The notes: generated by a model not told the origin, from the sequence alone. A DNA stretch of 64,000 nt from Amorphoplanes digitatis (GCF_014205335.1 NZ_JACHNH010000001.1:62001-126000), one strand, 5' to 3'; positions 33,748-44,593 are shown, counted from the stretch's first letter. Numbers and translations are program-made.

Positions 33748-34820
33748 CTCTGTCCTCCGGTGGAGTCGTCGGCGTGGTCGGGCGCCGCTTTTGCCTGCTC
33801 CGGCCGACCCGGCGGCACCGCGACGACCACCGTCGCGGCCGATTTGTCGTGCCATCCCTGGTACAGCTTCTGGTCGAAGAGCACCGATGCCGAGATGGCC
33901 AGCTGAACCAGGAAGCCGACGCCGTAGCAGCTCCATAGCGGCGTCCACATGCCGAACCGGAACCAGCGCCGGAACGCCCGGCCGAAGCCCAGCGGCTCGG
34001 TGTCCTCCAGTCTCACGACCTTGACCTGGAGCAGGCGCTTACCGAGGGTCTGGCCGCTGTTGGCCAGGGCCGGCACCTCGTAGGCGAACCAGAGCGCCGT
34101 CGCGACGAGCAAGATCGTGAGCAGCAGGTAGCTGGCGCGCGGTGGGACCGGCTCGGGGGTGGTGTCGAACAACGGCTTGCCCGCCGCGTTGCGCAGGATC
34201 GGCTCGACCTCGAGCCACCACTGGTACGCCAGCCAGCCGTTGACCAGGACGTTCAGGATCAGGAGGGCGATGATGTCCACGAGCCTGGCGACGAACCGCT
34301 GGCCGACGCCGGCCAGCGGTAGGCCGTGCGGACGGGCCTGCACGTTGTACGCGTAGGCGTGCGGCACCCACCCGGGCGGCGGCACCCAGCCGGGCGGCGG
34401 GGACGGATATCCGGGCGGCGGCTGCCAGCCCTGCGGCGGGGCAGCCCCGCCCGGTGGCGGCAGGGTCCACCCCGGCGGCGGCTGCTGATAGCCCGGCGGC
34501 GGCTGATAGCCCGGCGGCGGCTGATAGCCCGGCGGCGGACCGGCCGCGATCGGCGCGCTGGATCCCGGCGTACCCGGGCCAGGCGGCGGCCCGGCGGGCT
34601 GAGCGGGCTGAGTGGCCTGTGCGGGCTGAGCCGGCGAGGTCGGCGCCGACGCCGGAGCGGGCGGTGCGGGGGTCTCGTCCTCCTCCTCGGCGGGCGGCGG
34701 CCCGTCGGGCGGGGTCGCGTCGGCCGGTATGGCCTTGCCCAGCCAGCCGTCGCCGTCCCACCAGCGCTGGGTCGACGGGTCGGCCGGGTCCTTGTACCAA
34801 CCGGCAGGCAGCGAAGTCAT
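33744..34820 (-). CDS. RDD membrane protein with an N-terminal DUF2510 domain
   Basis: A 358-residue protein. It starts with a DUF2510 motif (PAGWYKDPADPSTQRWWDGDGW, residues 5-26, shown in part), continues with about 130 Pro/Gly/Ala-rich residues including tandem GYQPPP repeats, and ends with an RDD domain (about 175-340). The RDD part has the Arg-Asp of FVARLVDIIALLILNVLV, a second helix pair, and the SGQTLGKRLLQVKVV loop. RDD proteins are poorly characterised; some act in Na+/H+ exchange. It overlaps genes on both sides by four bases, so it is translated in the hppD operon. Confidence 0.85.
   Translation of the reverse strand: MTSLPAGWYKDPADPSTQRWWDGDGWLGKAIPADATPPDGPPPAEEEDETPAPPAPASAPTSPAQPAQATQPAQPAGPPPGPGTPGSSAPIAAGPPPGYQPPPGYQPPPGYQQPPPGWTLPPPGGAAPPQGWQPPPGYPSPPPGWVPPPGWVPHAYAYNVQARPHGLPLAGVGQRFVARLVDIIALLILNVLVNGWLAYQWWLEVEPILRNAAGKPLFDTTPEPVPPRASYLLLTILLVATALWFAYEVPALANSGQTLGKRLLQVKVVRLEDTEPLGFGRAFRRWFRFGMWTPLWSCYGVGFLVQLAISASVLFDQKLYQGWHDKSAATVVVAVPPGRPEQAKAAPDHADDSTGGQR
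34487..34538. repeat. 18-bp tandem repeat encoding GYQPPP
   Basis: Two exact and one nearly complete copy of an 18-base unit (GATAGCCCGGCGGCGGCT on the plus strand), within the proline-rich linker of the RDD protein. It may vary in copy number between strains. Confidence 0.75.
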
Positions 34821-35500
34821 GGCGCAACCTTTACCACGACGGTCTTGGCGACCTTGTCGTGCAGGGTCTGCTGGAAGGGCTTGTCCCAGAGCTGCCACAG
34901 GCCGTCCAGGTAGGGGAAGAACGGCACGAACACCCCGCAGATGTACTCGATGAGGTACCGCTTCGCGGCCATGCCACGGGTCAGCGCCGCGCCGGGTGCG
35001 AGCGGGATCACCCTGATCTTCATCAGCTTCTTGCCGACGGTCTGGCCGGTGCGGAACATCATCTCGACGTTGTAGACGTAGTAGCCGACCAGCATCAGCA
35101 CGAGAAGTCCGAGCTCGAGCAGCAGGAACGGCACCACCACCTCGGTGAAGTCGAGGGCGACCGGTGCGCCGGGCGCGTAGCTGTCCACAGGCTCGGTGAG
35201 GTCCGGCATCACCTTGAACATGAAGACGACCGCCACCGGCAGGAGGACGACGAACATGATGCCGGTCATGATGGCGTAGTCGATGAGGTACGCCAGCAGC
35301 CTCGTGGCAAAGTCGGCCAGGGGCCGGCCGTCCGGCGCCAGCGGCGGCGGCTGCCACCGGTACGGCTGCCGCGGCGGCGGCGTGTAGTAACCGTATTGAG
35401 GGGGCGGCGGGCCACCGGCCTGCGGCGGCACCGGGGCGCGGACCGGCCCACCGATAGGCGGGTGGCCCACGGCCACGGCGTCGTCGTTCGCTTGCGTCAC
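34817..35500 (-). CDS. RDD family membrane protein
   Basis: A 227-residue protein: a Pro-rich cytoplasmic N-terminus (1-55), then an RDD domain with about three helices. The signature Arg and Asp lie in DFATRLLAYLIDYAIM, and the conserved loop TGQTVGKKLMKIRVIPL follows the second helix pair. The C-terminus LHDKVAKTVVVKV matches that of its neighbour (WHDKSAATVVVAV), so the two arose by duplication and may form a heteromer. It starts ten bases after hppD and its stop overlaps the next RDD gene. Confidence 0.85.
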   Translation of the reverse strand: MTQANDDAVAVGHPPIGGPVRAPVPPQAGGPPPPQYGYYTPPPRQPYRWQPPPLAPDGRPLADFATRLLAYLIDYAIMTGIMFVVLLPVAVVFMFKVMPDLTEPVDSYAPGAPVALDFTEVVVPFLLLELGLLVLMLVGYYVYNVEMMFRTGQTVGKKLMKIRVIPLAPGAALTRGMAAKRYLIEYICGVFVPFFPYLDGLWQLWDKPFQQTLHDKVAKTVVVKVAP

Positions 35501-35510
35501 GGAGACAGTG

Positions 35511-36742
<1,232 letters not shown>

Positions 36743-36753
36743 GCTGAGGCAAC

Positions 36754-37239
36754 ATGGCTATACAAGATGTTCAACTAGATGCCCTCGACGGCCGCCTGCT
36801 CGCGCTGCTCGCCGAGGAGCCGCGGATCGGCGTGCTCGAGCTGTCGCGCCGGCTCGCGGTCGCCCGCGGCACGGCGCAGGCCCGTCTCGACAAGCTGACC
36901 GCGCGCGGCGCGATCCGCGGCTTCGGCCCGGACGTCTCGCCCGCCGCGATCGGCTACGGCGTGATGAGCTTCGTGACCCTGGAGATCAGCCAGCGGTACG
37001 GCCACACCGCCGTCACCACCCACCTGGCCGACATCCCCGAGGTCCTGGAGGCACACACGATCACCGGCAGCGGCGACCTGATGTGCCGGATCGTGGCGCG
37101 CTCGAACGCCGACCTCCAGCGCGTGATCGACACCATCCTGGCGTACGAGGGGATCCTGCGGGCGTCGACGATCATCGCGCTGGCCGAGCAGATTCCCTAT
37201 CGCACGATGCCGCTGGTGAAGGCGGCAAGCGGGGCATAG
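36754..37239 (+). CDS. Lrp/AsnC-family regulator, probable controller of tyrosine catabolism
   Basis: A 161-residue regulator. The N-terminal winged HTH (about 5-60, LDALDGRLLALLAEEPRIGVLELSRRL) precedes an AsnC/RAM ligand-binding domain (about 70-150, with ITGSGDLMCRIVARSNADLQ containing the GxxD amino-acid pocket signature). Divergent placement from hppD and the inverted repeat in the gap suggest it controls the hppD operon in response to tyrosine or another aromatic amino acid. A 6-bp stem hairpin (37261-37276) follows. Confidence 0.9.
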   Translation: MAIQDVQLDALDGRLLALLAEEPRIGVLELSRRLAVARGTAQARLDKLTARGAIRGFGPDVSPAAIGYGVMSFVTLEISQRYGHTAVTTHLADIPEVLEAHTITGSGDLMCRIVARSNADLQRVIDTILAYEGILRASTIIALAEQIPYRTMPLVKAASGA

Positions 37240-37260
37240 GCACTCGACACGGGCTTTTCG

Positions 37261-37276
37261 GGCTCGTCGTCGAGCC
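37261..37276 (+). terminator. Hairpin after the Lrp gene
   Basis: GGCTCG-TCGT-CGAGCC, a perfect 6-bp stem 22 bases after the stop. Short, without a U-tract. Confidence 0.4.
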
Positions 37277-37289
37277 ATGTCGATCTCGT

Positions 37290-37295
37290 TACCGT
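37290..37295 (+). promoter_or_regulatory. -10 element TACCGT, leaderless propeller gene
   Basis: TACCGT ends six bases before the GTG at 37302, just after the Lrp hairpin. Confidence 0.6.
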
Positions 37296-37301
37296 GTCGG
37301 C

Positions 37302-38618
37302 GTGGCTTCCGGCGGGTCGGCGAAGGGCTACGCGCTGGTCGGCGTCGTGGTCGTCATCGTCCTGGCCACCACCGGGGTGTGGAATCCGTTCCCGAAGATC
37401 TGGTCCTGGATCAACCAGAGCGACCCGATCGCCGAGGGCGTGTCCAGCTGGCAGACGACCATCGGCGGCTCACCGCGGAGCATCACGATCAGCGGCGGCG
37501 CGGTCGTCGTCGAGTACCGGACCTCCATCGAGGCGTACGGGATCACCGCCGGGGTGAAGCTCTGGAAGTCGGACGCCGACTGGGCCGGCGTCGCCGGCGG
37601 CGACAGCGACGCGGTGGTGGTCGTCGGGCGGCTGCTGACCAAGGGCTACGAGGTGCTCGACCCGGCCACCGGCGCGGTCCGCCGCCGGGACACCGAGGCG
37701 ACGGCCGTCTGGACGTACGCCGACGCGGTGCTCGACCTGCGCTGCCCCGGCGCCGGCGACTGCGAGCTCAGCGCCTGGGAACCGCGCGGCAGCCGGCCGA
37801 TGTGGACGATCGCCGCGCCGGGCATCGGCTTCGTGCTCAACGCGTCGAACCCCGACCTGCCCGACACCCAGCCGCTCACCTCGTCGCAGTTCGCCGAGGG
37901 CGCGGCCGGGCCGAGGCCGCTGCCCACCCTCCTCGGGCTGCCCGGCGACGGCCGGATCCAGGTGATCGACACCGCGCAGGGCCGGGTCGTGCAGACCCGG
38001 ACGCCGGGCCGGGACCAGCGCGTCACCGTCGTCGGCGGCCGGGTCCTCACGGTCACCGGCGAGGCACGCGACGGCACCTGCTACTACGGCGTCGTCGCGC
38101 ACGACCCGCCCAACGGGCAGGCGGTGTGGCAGCGCGACGGGCTCAACCTGCGTACCGCCGACAACGGCTCGGCCTGCAAGCAGGAGCGTGATCCGGCCGG
38201 CGGCCAGGACGTGGTGCTCGGCGTCGACCCGGTCGGCCGGCAGGAGCTGATCGCCGCGCACGACGGGCGGGTGCTCTGGCACGGCGACAAGGGGCAGACC
38301 GTGCTCGCCGTCGACGACTCGTACGCGCTGATCCGCAGCTCGGACCAGGCGACCCTGGCGGCCCGCTCGTTCGGCCGTGGCCGGGTCGGCTGGCGGCGGG
38401 CGGTCGGCCCCGGCGCGCAGGCGGCGCTGACGCCGTACGCGGCGGTGGTGGCCGAGGCGAAGCCGCACCGGGTGGTCGCGGTGAGCCCGGGTACTGGCGC
38501 CGTGCTGACCGAGGCGCGTACCGATGCGAAGGTCTTCGCGGTCGGCCGCGGCGGCATGATCCTGGTCTCCGGCAGGGACATGGCCTACCTCCCGTTCGGC
38601 GGCTCGCCGGCGGGTTGA
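37302..38618 (+). CDS. Single-pass membrane protein with an extracytoplasmic PQQ-like beta-propeller
   Basis: A 438-residue protein. One N-terminal helix (about 9-26, YALVGVVVVIVLATTGVW) is followed by an extracytoplasmic beta-propeller with blades such as YEVLDPATGAVRRRD, IQVIDTAQGRVVQTR, and LIAAHDGRVLWHGDKG. Several Cys occur in pairs (LRCPGAGDCEL, GTCYYG/SACKQ), compatible with disulfides outside the cell. No catalytic motif is seen. The long open frame upstream in the same phase is a GC-rich shadow of hppD and lrp; the leaderless promoter fixes the start. Related to the protein at 28884 in layout. Confidence 0.75.
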   Translation: MASGGSAKGYALVGVVVVIVLATTGVWNPFPKIWSWINQSDPIAEGVSSWQTTIGGSPRSITISGGAVVVEYRTSIEAYGITAGVKLWKSDADWAGVAGGDSDAVVVVGRLLTKGYEVLDPATGAVRRRDTEATAVWTYADAVLDLRCPGAGDCELSAWEPRGSRPMWTIAAPGIGFVLNASNPDLPDTQPLTSSQFAEGAAGPRPLPTLLGLPGDGRIQVIDTAQGRVVQTRTPGRDQRVTVVGGRVLTVTGEARDGTCYYGVVAHDPPNGQAVWQRDGLNLRTADNGSACKQERDPAGGQDVVLGVDPVGRQELIAAHDGRVLWHGDKGQTVLAVDDSYALIRSSDQATLAARSFGRGRVGWRRAVGPGAQAALTPYAAVVAEAKPHRVVAVSPGTGAVLTEARTDAKVFAVGRGGMILVSGRDMAYLPFGGSPAG

Positions 38619-38688
38619 TCGAACCGGTATCCGGGTGTGACCCGGTTGGTTCGCGCGTGGTGCACACGCTGGCCTAGGCTTGCCCGTC

Positions 38689-40365
38689 ATGAGCAGAGCC
38701 GCCGCTTTCTCGTATTCGCCGCTGTTGCCGCAGAACGACGACCTGACCGAGTACCGACTGCTCTCGGACGAGGGCGTCGACGTGGTCGAGGGGCCCGGCG
38801 GCCGACGGTTTCTCACCGTCGACCCGAGCGCGCTGACGCTCCTGACCGCCGAGGCGATGCACGACATCGCCCACTTCCTGCGCCCCGCGCACCTGGCGCA
38901 GCTGCGCGCCATCATCGACGACCCGAAGGCGTCGCCGAACGACCGCTTCGTCGCCCGGGACCTGCTGCGCAACGCGAACATCTCGGCCGGTGGCGTGCTG
39001 CCGATGTGCCAGGACACCGGCACGGCGATCGTCATGGGCAAGCGCGGACGGCACGTGCTGACCGACGGCGCCGACGAGCAGGCCATCGCCCTCGGCGTCT
39101 ACCAGGCGTACACCCGGCTGAACCTGCGCTACTCGCAGCTCGCGCCGCTGACGATGTGGGACGAGCGCAACACCGGCTCCAACCTGCCCGCGCAGATCGA
39201 GCTCTACGCCGAGGACCCGGGCGGCCAGCCGGACGCCTACAAGTTCCTCTTCATGGCCAAGGGCGGCGGCTCGGCCAACAAGTCGTACCTGTACCAGGAG
39301 ACCAAGGCGCTGCTGAACCCGGCGCGGATGATGGAGTTCCTGGACGAGAAGCTGCGGCTCATCGGCACGTCCGCGTGCCCGCCGTACCACCTGGCCATCG
39401 TCATCGGCGGCACCAGCGCCGAGTACGCCCTCAAGACCGCGAAGCTGGCCAGCGCCAAGTACCTGGACAACCTGCCGCGCGCCGGTTCGATGACCGCGCA
39501 CGGCTTCCGCGACGTCGAGCTGGAGGCGGCCGTCCTCGAGCTGACCCGCGACTTCGGCATCGGCGCGCAGTTCGGCGGCCGCTACTTCTGCCACGACGTC
39601 CGGGTGATCCGGCTGCCGCGGCACGGCGCCTCCTGCCCGGTGGCGATCGCGGTGTCCTGCTCGGCCGACCGCCAGGCGCTCGCGAAGATCACCCCCTCGG
39701 GTGTATGGCTCGAACGCCTCGAGCCGGACCCGGCGCGCTTCCTGCCGGACGTGACGGACGACACGCTGGAGACCGACGAGGTCGTCCGCGTCGACCTCAA
39801 CCGGCCGATGGCCGAGATCCGCGCACAGCTGAGCGAGTACCCGGTCAAGACCCGGCTGTCGCTGACCGGCTCGCTGGTCGTGGCCCGCGACATCGCGCAC
39901 GCGAAGATCGCCGAGCGTCTCGACGCGGGCGAGCCGATGCCGCAGTACCTGCGCGACCACCCGGTCTACTACGCCGGCCCGGCCAAGACGCCCGAGGGCT
40001 ACGCGTCCGGCTCGTTCGGGCCGACCACGGCCGGGCGGATGGACGCCTACGTGGAGAAGTTCCAGGCCGCGGGCGGCTCGCTGGTGATGCTGGCCAAGGG
40101 CAACCGCTCCGGCCAGGTGACCAAGGCCTGCCAGAGCCACGGCGGCTTCTACCTCGGTTCGATCGGCGGCCCGGCGGCCCGGCTCGCACAGGACTGCATC
40201 CGCCACGTCGAGGTGCTGGAGTACCCCGAGCTGGGCATGGAGGCGGTCTGGAAGATCGATGTCGAGGACTTCCCGGCGTTCATCGTCGTGGACGACAAGG
40301 GCAACGACTTCTTCGCCGACGTCACCCGCCCCAAGAACGTTCTTCAGGTCGGCAACCGGCCATAG
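38689..40365 (+). CDS. Fumarate hydratase, class I (4Fe-4S)
   Basis: Iron-sulfur fumarase interconverting fumarate and malate. It has 558 residues, the size of the single-chain FumA/FumB type. The N-terminal alpha-like region contains [20 protein letters not shown] with the first cluster Cys. Two further candidate Cys are in the [18 protein letters not shown] and AVSCSADR segments. The C-terminal beta-like region begins near [23 protein letters not shown] ends eight bases before the ATG. The window also encodes class II FumC, so the organism has an oxygen-sensitive and a stable fumarase. It could also absorb fumarate from FahA. Confidence 0.92.
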   Translation: MSRAAAFSYSPLLPQNDDLTEYRLLSDEGVDVVEGPGGRRFLTVDPSALTLLTAEAMHDIAHFLRPAHLAQLRAIIDDPKASPNDRFVARDLLRNANISAGGVLPMCQDTGTAIVMGKRGRHVLTDGADEQAIALGVYQAYTRLNLRYSQLAPLTMWDERNTGSNLPAQIELYAEDPGGQPDAYKFLFMAKGGGSANKSYLYQETKALLNPARMMEFLDEKLRLIGTSACPPYHLAIVIGGTSAEYALKTAKLASAKYLDNLPRAGSMTAHGFRDVELEAAVLELTRDFGIGAQFGGRYFCHDVRVIRLPRHGASCPVAIAVSCSADRQALAKITPSGVWLERLEPDPARFLPDVTDDTLETDEVVRVDLNRPMAEIRAQLSEYPVKTRLSLTGSLVVARDIAHAKIAERLDAGEPMPQYLRDHPVYYAGPAKTPEGYASGSFGPTTAGRMDAYVEKFQAAGGSLVMLAKGNRSGQVTKACQSHGGFYLGSIGGPAARLAQDCIRHVEVLEYPELGMEAVWKIDVEDFPAFIVVDDKGNDFFADVTRPKNVLQVGNRP

Positions 40366-40366
40366 G

Positions 40367-40594
40367 TCAGGACGCGTCCGGCCCGGGCCAGACGATCAGG
40401 AGACGGCGGACCCTGGTCGCGCGGACGACGGTGTCGGCCACCGCGTCGAAGGTCGGGTGCTCCGTGGGGCCCGCGCCGGCCAGGTTCAGGGTCCAGCCCC
40501 CGGCGTGCCGGTGCGCGAAGGCCAGCGGCCGGTCGGCCAGCGCGCGGGGTGCGTCCCCGTCCCGGAATGAGACGGCCAGGTCGGATGCGGTCAC
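40367..40594 (-). CDS. Small conserved-type hypothetical protein
   Basis: A 75-residue protein, too short for many gene callers to trust, supported by GGGAGG seven bases before the GTG at 40594. It has alternating beta and alpha character (VSFRDGDAPRALADRPLAFAHRHAGGWTLNLAGAG, in part) and no membrane helix. The stop lies one base from the class I fumarase stop. No family is recognised. It is divergent from the HTH-like gene at 40739. Confidence 0.55.
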   Translation of the reverse strand: MTASDLAVSFRDGDAPRALADRPLAFAHRHAGGWTLNLAGAGPTEHPTFDAVADTVVRATRVRRLLIVWPGPDAS

Positions 40595-40656
40595 GGCTGG
40601 TGGACCTCCCGGGGTCGGTCGGGGCTGCCAAGGGGTGCCCCACACCGTAGTGCCAT

Positions 40657-40712
40657 GTGGCCTCATGGGTAACCCGTGGGAGGCCATCTGCGCCGGTTCT
40701 CGCGTGGCCTCA
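40657..40712. promoter_or_regulatory. Repeats in the 40367/40739 divergent gap
   Basis: GTGGCCTCA occurs at 40657-40665 and again at 40704-40712. A reverse copy GAGGCCA (40680-40686) pairs with the first copy to give a 29-base dyad that also contains GGGTAACCC. This could be the operator of the adjacent small HTH protein. Confidence 0.45.
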
Positions 40713-40738
40713 CACCGACGGGTGCTTGACTCGCTGAC

Positions 40739-40981
40739 GTGCTGAGTGACCTTGAGGCCGCAGCGCGTGCCTACCAGGCCGCGCAGGACGCCGTGACCGA
40801 GGCACAGCAACGCGTTGCCGAGGCCCGCGCGGAGGTTCCCGCCGCCCGGGAGCGGCTGGGCCAGGAGATCGTCCGGGCGACCCTCGAGGGCGCGCGCCAG
40901 GTAGACGTGATGGCGGCGTCGGGCTACTCCCGGGAACAGGTGCGCCGGATCCTGCGCTCCGCGGGCGTCGAGGCCGGGTAG
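40739..40981 (+). CDS. Small coiled-coil / helix-turn-helix protein
   Basis: An 80-residue protein. Residues 1-45 form an Ala/Glu/Arg-rich coiled coil (LEAAARAYQAAQDAVTEAQQ). Residues 48-78 look like a helix-turn-helix (GARQVDVMAASGYSREQVRRIL) of the type that recognises DNA. Similar tiny proteins are common in Micromonosporaceae and on their integrative elements, but no element borders are seen here. GTG start without a clear ribosome-binding site. Possible regulator of its own divergent region. Confidence 0.6.
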   Translation: MLSDLEAAARAYQAAQDAVTEAQQRVAEARAEVPAARERLGQEIVRATLEGARQVDVMAASGYSREQVRRILRSAGVEAG

Positions 40982-40992
40982 CCGGGCGGGGC

Positions 40993-41514
40993 TCAGGTGG
41001 CGCAGAGGCCCGCGACCGGGTCCATCCAGTCCGGCATCTTCGCCAGCAGGGTCTTGTTCAGATCCGTCGTGGTCTTGACCTTGTCGAAGAGGCCCTTGTC
41101 CGCGGCGCTCTTGGAGAACTTGGTCGCCGAGACCTGCCCCGCCTCCTTGAGGTCGGGATCCTCGGCCTTCGAGGTCTCCTTGCGGATCTTCTCGCCGACC
41201 TCCTTGAGCTCCTTGCTCGCCGCCTTGCGCGCCAGCTCGGCCTCGTCGGCCTGCTTCGCCTCCTTGTAGGCGATCATCCGGCCCATCGCGGTGCCGAACT
41301 GGGCCACGTCCGCGTCGAAGATCTTGTCGAGCGCGGCGCAGACCGTGCGGGTGTTCTCGTAGTAGTTCGGTGCCGCGATGGCGGTCGCCGGCGTGGTGAC
41401 GTCCACCGCGGGCGCCTCTGCGATGGGCTCCGTGCCGCTGTCGCCGCCGCTGCCGCAGGCGGCTCCGGTGAGGAGCAGGCCGCACAGGGTGACGCCGAGG
41501 AGGGCGCTTCGCAT
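40993..41514 (-). CDS. Putative lipoprotein, helical
   Basis: A 173-residue predicted lipoprotein with a signal sequence and a lipobox-like TGAAC (Cys near residue 20). After a short Gly/Ser/Thr region comes YYENTRTVCAALDKIF, then a Lys/Glu/Ala-rich helical domain (AYKEAKQADEAELARKA; KELKEVGEKIRKETS). A second Cys near the C-terminus (AGLCAT) may bond with the VCAAL Cys. ATG 41514 follows AGGACTCTGTC. No family is recognised. It converges with the HTH-like gene. Confidence 0.75.
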   Translation of the reverse strand: MRSALLGVTLCGLLLTGAACGSGGDSGTEPIAEAPAVDVTTPATAIAAPNYYENTRTVCAALDKIFDADVAQFGTAMGRMIAYKEAKQADEAELARKAASKELKEVGEKIRKETSKAEDPDLKEAGQVSATKFSKSAADKGLFDKVKTTTDLNKTLLAKMPDWMDPVAGLCAT

Positions 41515-41680
41515 GACAGAGTCCTGTTCGTCGGGGGGTCCAAACCCTTCGCGACGATACGTTCCACCCCGGGCGACGTCCAACCGGGAGTAATCCTCCT
41601 TACGCGAAATGCCTGCCGGCGGCGCTGGAGAGTGGCACGGATCGACTGCGGTCCCCGGGCGACGGGGGCAGGATGGAATC

Positions 41681-43081
41681 GTGACGACGACTGACGAGAG
41701 CGGTTACCGGATCGAGCGCGACACGATGGGCGAGGTCCGGGTGCCGGTCGATGCCCTGTGGCGTGCGCAGACCCAGCGGGCGGTGGAGAACTTCCCGATC
41801 TCCGGGCGGGGGATCGAGCCCTCGCACATCCGGGCGCTTGCCCAGATCAAGGGCGCGGCGGCGCAGGTCAACGCCGCCCTGGGCGTACTGGATGGCGATG
41901 TCGCGATGGCGATCATGACCGCGGCGGCGCACGTCGCGCACGGTGGTTACGACGACCAGTTCCCGATCGACGTCTTCCAGACCGGGTCGGGCACGTCGTC
42001 GAACATGAACGCCAACGAGGTCATCGCGACGATCGCGTCGCGCGAGCTGGGCCGGACCGTGCACCCGAACGACCACGTCAACGCGTCGCAGTCCAGCAAC
42101 GACGTCTTCCCGTCGTCGATTCACCTGGCCGCCGCCGAGGCCGTCACCAGCAACCTGATCCCGGCCCTGGACCACCTGGTGGTCGCGCTGAGCGCGAAGG
42201 CGAACGACTGGTCGGAGGTGGTCAAGGCCGGCCGGACGCACCTGATGGACGCGACGCCGGTCACCCTCGGCCAGGAATTCTCCGGTTACGCGGCGCAGGT
42301 GCAGAACGGCATCGACCGGCTCACCGACGCCCTGCCGCGGCTCGCCGAGCTGCCGCTGGGCGGCACCGCGGTCGGCACCGGGGTCAACACGCCGCCGGGC
42401 TTCGCGCCCGCCGTCATCCTGCTGCTCAAGAAGGTGACCGGGCTGCCGCTGAGCGAGGCGCGCAACCACTTCGAGGCACAGGGCGCCCGGGACGCGCTTG
42501 TCGAGACGTCCGGGCAGCTGCGGGTCGTCGCGGTCAGCCTCTACAAGATCGTCAACGACATCCGGTGGATGGGCTCCGGGCCGCGCGCCGGCCTGCGCGA
42601 GCTGCGCCTGCCCGACCTTCAGCCGGGTTCGTCGATCATGCCGGGCAAGGTGAACCCGGTGGTGCCCGAGTCGGTGCGCCAGGTGGCCGCGCAGGTCATC
42701 GGCAACGACGCGGCCGTGGCGTTCGCCGGCAGCCAGGGTGACTTCGAGCTCAACGTCATGCTCCCGGTGATGGCCCGTAACCTGCTGGAGTCGATCAAGT
42801 TGCTGGCCGCCGCGGCGCGGATGCTCGCGGACCGCTGCATCGAGGGCCTCGAGGTCAACCACGAGGTCGTCCGCGGGTACGCCGAGGGCTCGCCGTCGAT
42901 CGTCACGCCGCTGAACCGGTACCTCGGCTACGACGAGGCGGCCGCGATCGCGAAGCAGGCGCTGAAGGAGGAGAAGAGCATCCGGGCGGTGGTGATCGAG
43001 CGTGGTCACGTCGCCAGCGGGGTCCTGACCGAGGAGGAGCTGGACGCGACGCTTGACGTGCTGCGGATGACCCGGCCCTGA
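41681..43081 (+). CDS. fumC: Fumarate hydratase, class II
   Basis: Cofactor-free homotetrameric fumarase of the TCA cycle. It has 466 residues. Visible are [16 protein letters not shown] (substrate-binding), [38 protein letters not shown] with the catalytic His, and the superfamily signature [11 protein letters not shown] with the mobile-loop Ser. The GTG at 41681 follows AGGATGGA; a longer frame upstream is not needed. Same reaction as the class I enzyme 1.3 kb upstream. Confidence 0.96.
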   Translation: MTTTDESGYRIERDTMGEVRVPVDALWRAQTQRAVENFPISGRGIEPSHIRALAQIKGAAAQVNAALGVLDGDVAMAIMTAAAHVAHGGYDDQFPIDVFQTGSGTSSNMNANEVIATIASRELGRTVHPNDHVNASQSSNDVFPSSIHLAAAEAVTSNLIPALDHLVVALSAKANDWSEVVKAGRTHLMDATPVTLGQEFSGYAAQVQNGIDRLTDALPRLAELPLGGTAVGTGVNTPPGFAPAVILLLKKVTGLPLSEARNHFEAQGARDALVETSGQLRVVAVSLYKIVNDIRWMGSGPRAGLRELRLPDLQPGSSIMPGKVNPVVPESVRQVAAQVIGNDAAVAFAGSQGDFELNVMLPVMARNLLESIKLLAAAARMLADRCIEGLEVNHEVVRGYAEGSPSIVTPLNRYLGYDEAAAIAKQALKEEKSIRAVVIERGHVASGVLTEEELDATLDVLRMTRP

Positions 43082-43104
43082 CCCAGACCCACCCCTCCGG
43101 GGGC

Positions 43105-43125
43105 TGTGGATGAGCCTGTGGATAA
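43105..43125. promoter_or_regulatory. Pair of DnaA-box-like 9-mers upstream of cysS
   Basis: On the minus strand, TCATCCACA (43113-43105) and the perfect box TTATCCACA (43125-43117) lie three bases apart in the fumC-cysS gap, 40-60 bases before the cysS promoter. Confidence 0.5.
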
Positions 43126-43165
43126 CCCGCGCTCGGCCGGGACGTCGCCCGCTCGCGACGGTCGG

Positions 43166-43171
43166 TACCCT
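43166..43171 (+). promoter_or_regulatory. -10 element TACCCT, leaderless cysS
   Basis: TACCCT ends six bases before the GTG at 43178, which decides the start over an open frame running 24 codons further upstream. Confidence 0.65.
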
Positions 43172-43177
43172 TGTACG

Positions 43178-44593
43178 GTGACGCTCCGCCTACATGACAC
43201 CGCGACCCGATCCGTCCGGGACTTCGTCCCGATGACGCCCGGTCAGGTCGGTATCTACCTGTGCGGCCTCACCGTGCAGTCGATACCGCACATCGGGCAC
43301 CTGCGCTCCGCCGTCAACTACGACGTGTTGCGCCGCTGGTTGCTGCACATCGGCTTCGAGGTCACCTTCATCCGCAACATCACCGACGTCGACGACAAGA
43401 TCCTCGTGAAGTCGCTGGAGACGGGCCGGCCCTACTGGGCGATCGCGTACGCGAACAAGCTCGTCCTCGACGCCGACTACCGCTCGCTCAACGTGCTGCC
43501 GCCGACCTACGAGCCGCTCGCCACCGCGCACATCACCGAGATGCACGAGCTGATCGCCGAGCTGATCGAGCGCGGGCACGCCTACGAGTCGGCCGAGGGC
43601 AACGGCGACGTCTACTTCGACGTGCCCAGCTTCAAGGAGTACGGCTCGCTCTCCGGTCAGCGGCCGGAGGACATGCTGTCCGCCGGCGGTACCCCCGAGC
43701 GGGGCAAGCGGCACCAGGCCGACTTCGCGCTGTGGAAGGGCGTCAAGGACGACGAGCCCGGCGACGCCTCCTGGGCCTCGCCGTGGGGCCGCGGCCGGCC
43801 CGGCTGGCACATCGAGTGCTCCGCGATGGCCCGGCGCTACCTCGGCGCCGAGTTCGACATCCACGGCGGCGGCCTCGACCTGACCTTCCCGCACCACGAG
43901 AACGAGATCGCACAGTCCCGCTCGGGCGGGCTGCCGTTCGCCCGCTACTGGGTGCACCACGCGCTGCTCAATCTCGGCGAGGCCAAAATGAGCAAGTCGC
44001 TGGGCAACGTCATCGACGTGCAGGCCGTGCTGGCCATGGGCATCCGGCCCGTCGAGCTGCGCTACTACCTGGGCGTGCCGCACTACCGCTCGCGCATCGA
44101 CTACTCCGACGACGCGATGCGCGAGGCCGCGACGGCGTACCGGAGGATCGAGGGCTTCGTGCACCGGGCCGTCGAGGTCGTCGGCGTCGGGCGCCCCAAG
44201 GCGGTGCCGCCGGAGTTCGCCGCGGCGATGAACGACGACCTCAACACGTCGGCGGCGCTGGCCGTCGTGCACGACACGATCCGCGAGGGCAACACCGCGC
44301 TGGCCGCGAACGACGAGACGGGCGTCCGCGCCGCGCTGACCGCGGTGCGGGCCATGCTCGGCGTTCTCGGCCTCGACCCGCTCGACGCCGCGTGGCACGA
44401 GGGCGAGGGCGGCGGCGACCTCAAGCCGGTCGTCGACTCGCTGGTCTCCCTCGCACTCGATCAACGCGCGCAGGCGCGGGCACGCAAGGACTGGGCGGCG
44501 GCCGATTCGGTCCGCGACCAGCTCAAGAACGCGGGAGTTCAGGTGGAGGACACTCCGGCCGGTCCGCGCTGGACGGTAGGAGAGCAGCACTGA
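43178..44593 (+). CDS. cysS: Cysteinyl-tRNA synthetase
   Basis: Class I synthetase charging tRNA-Cys. It has 471 residues. The zinc Cys and HIGH motif are in [18 protein letters not shown], with the Thr/Gln neighbourhood of the Cys site. The second zinc region has [27 protein letters not shown], and KMSKSLGN is the KMSKS loop. DALR and C-terminal anticodon domains follow. The MshC paralogue is excluded by the length and the C-terminal domain. Its stop overlaps the rlmB start by one base. The operon is cysS-rlmB as in M. tuberculosis. Confidence 0.96.
   Translation: MTLRLHDTATRSVRDFVPMTPGQVGIYLCGLTVQSIPHIGHLRSAVNYDVLRRWLLHIGFEVTFIRNITDVDDKILVKSLETGRPYWAIAYANKLVLDADYRSLNVLPPTYEPLATAHITEMHELIAELIERGHAYESAEGNGDVYFDVPSFKEYGSLSGQRPEDMLSAGGTPERGKRHQADFALWKGVKDDEPGDASWASPWGRGRPGWHIECSAMARRYLGAEFDIHGGGLDLTFPHHENEIAQSRSGGLPFARYWVHHALLNLGEAKMSKSLGNVIDVQAVLAMGIRPVELRYYLGVPHYRSRIDYSDDAMREAATAYRRIEGFVHRAVEVVGVGRPKAVPPEFAAAMNDDLNTSAALAVVHDTIREGNTALAANDETGVRAALTAVRAMLGVLGLDPLDAAWHEGEGGGDLKPVVDSLVSLALDQRAQARARKDWAAADSVRDQLKNAGVQVEDTPAGPRWTVGEQH

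Noticed and set aside
34487-34538. Tandem 18-mers as a CRISPR array
   Set aside because: There are no spacers; the units are in frame and encode GYQPPP within a proline-rich linker.
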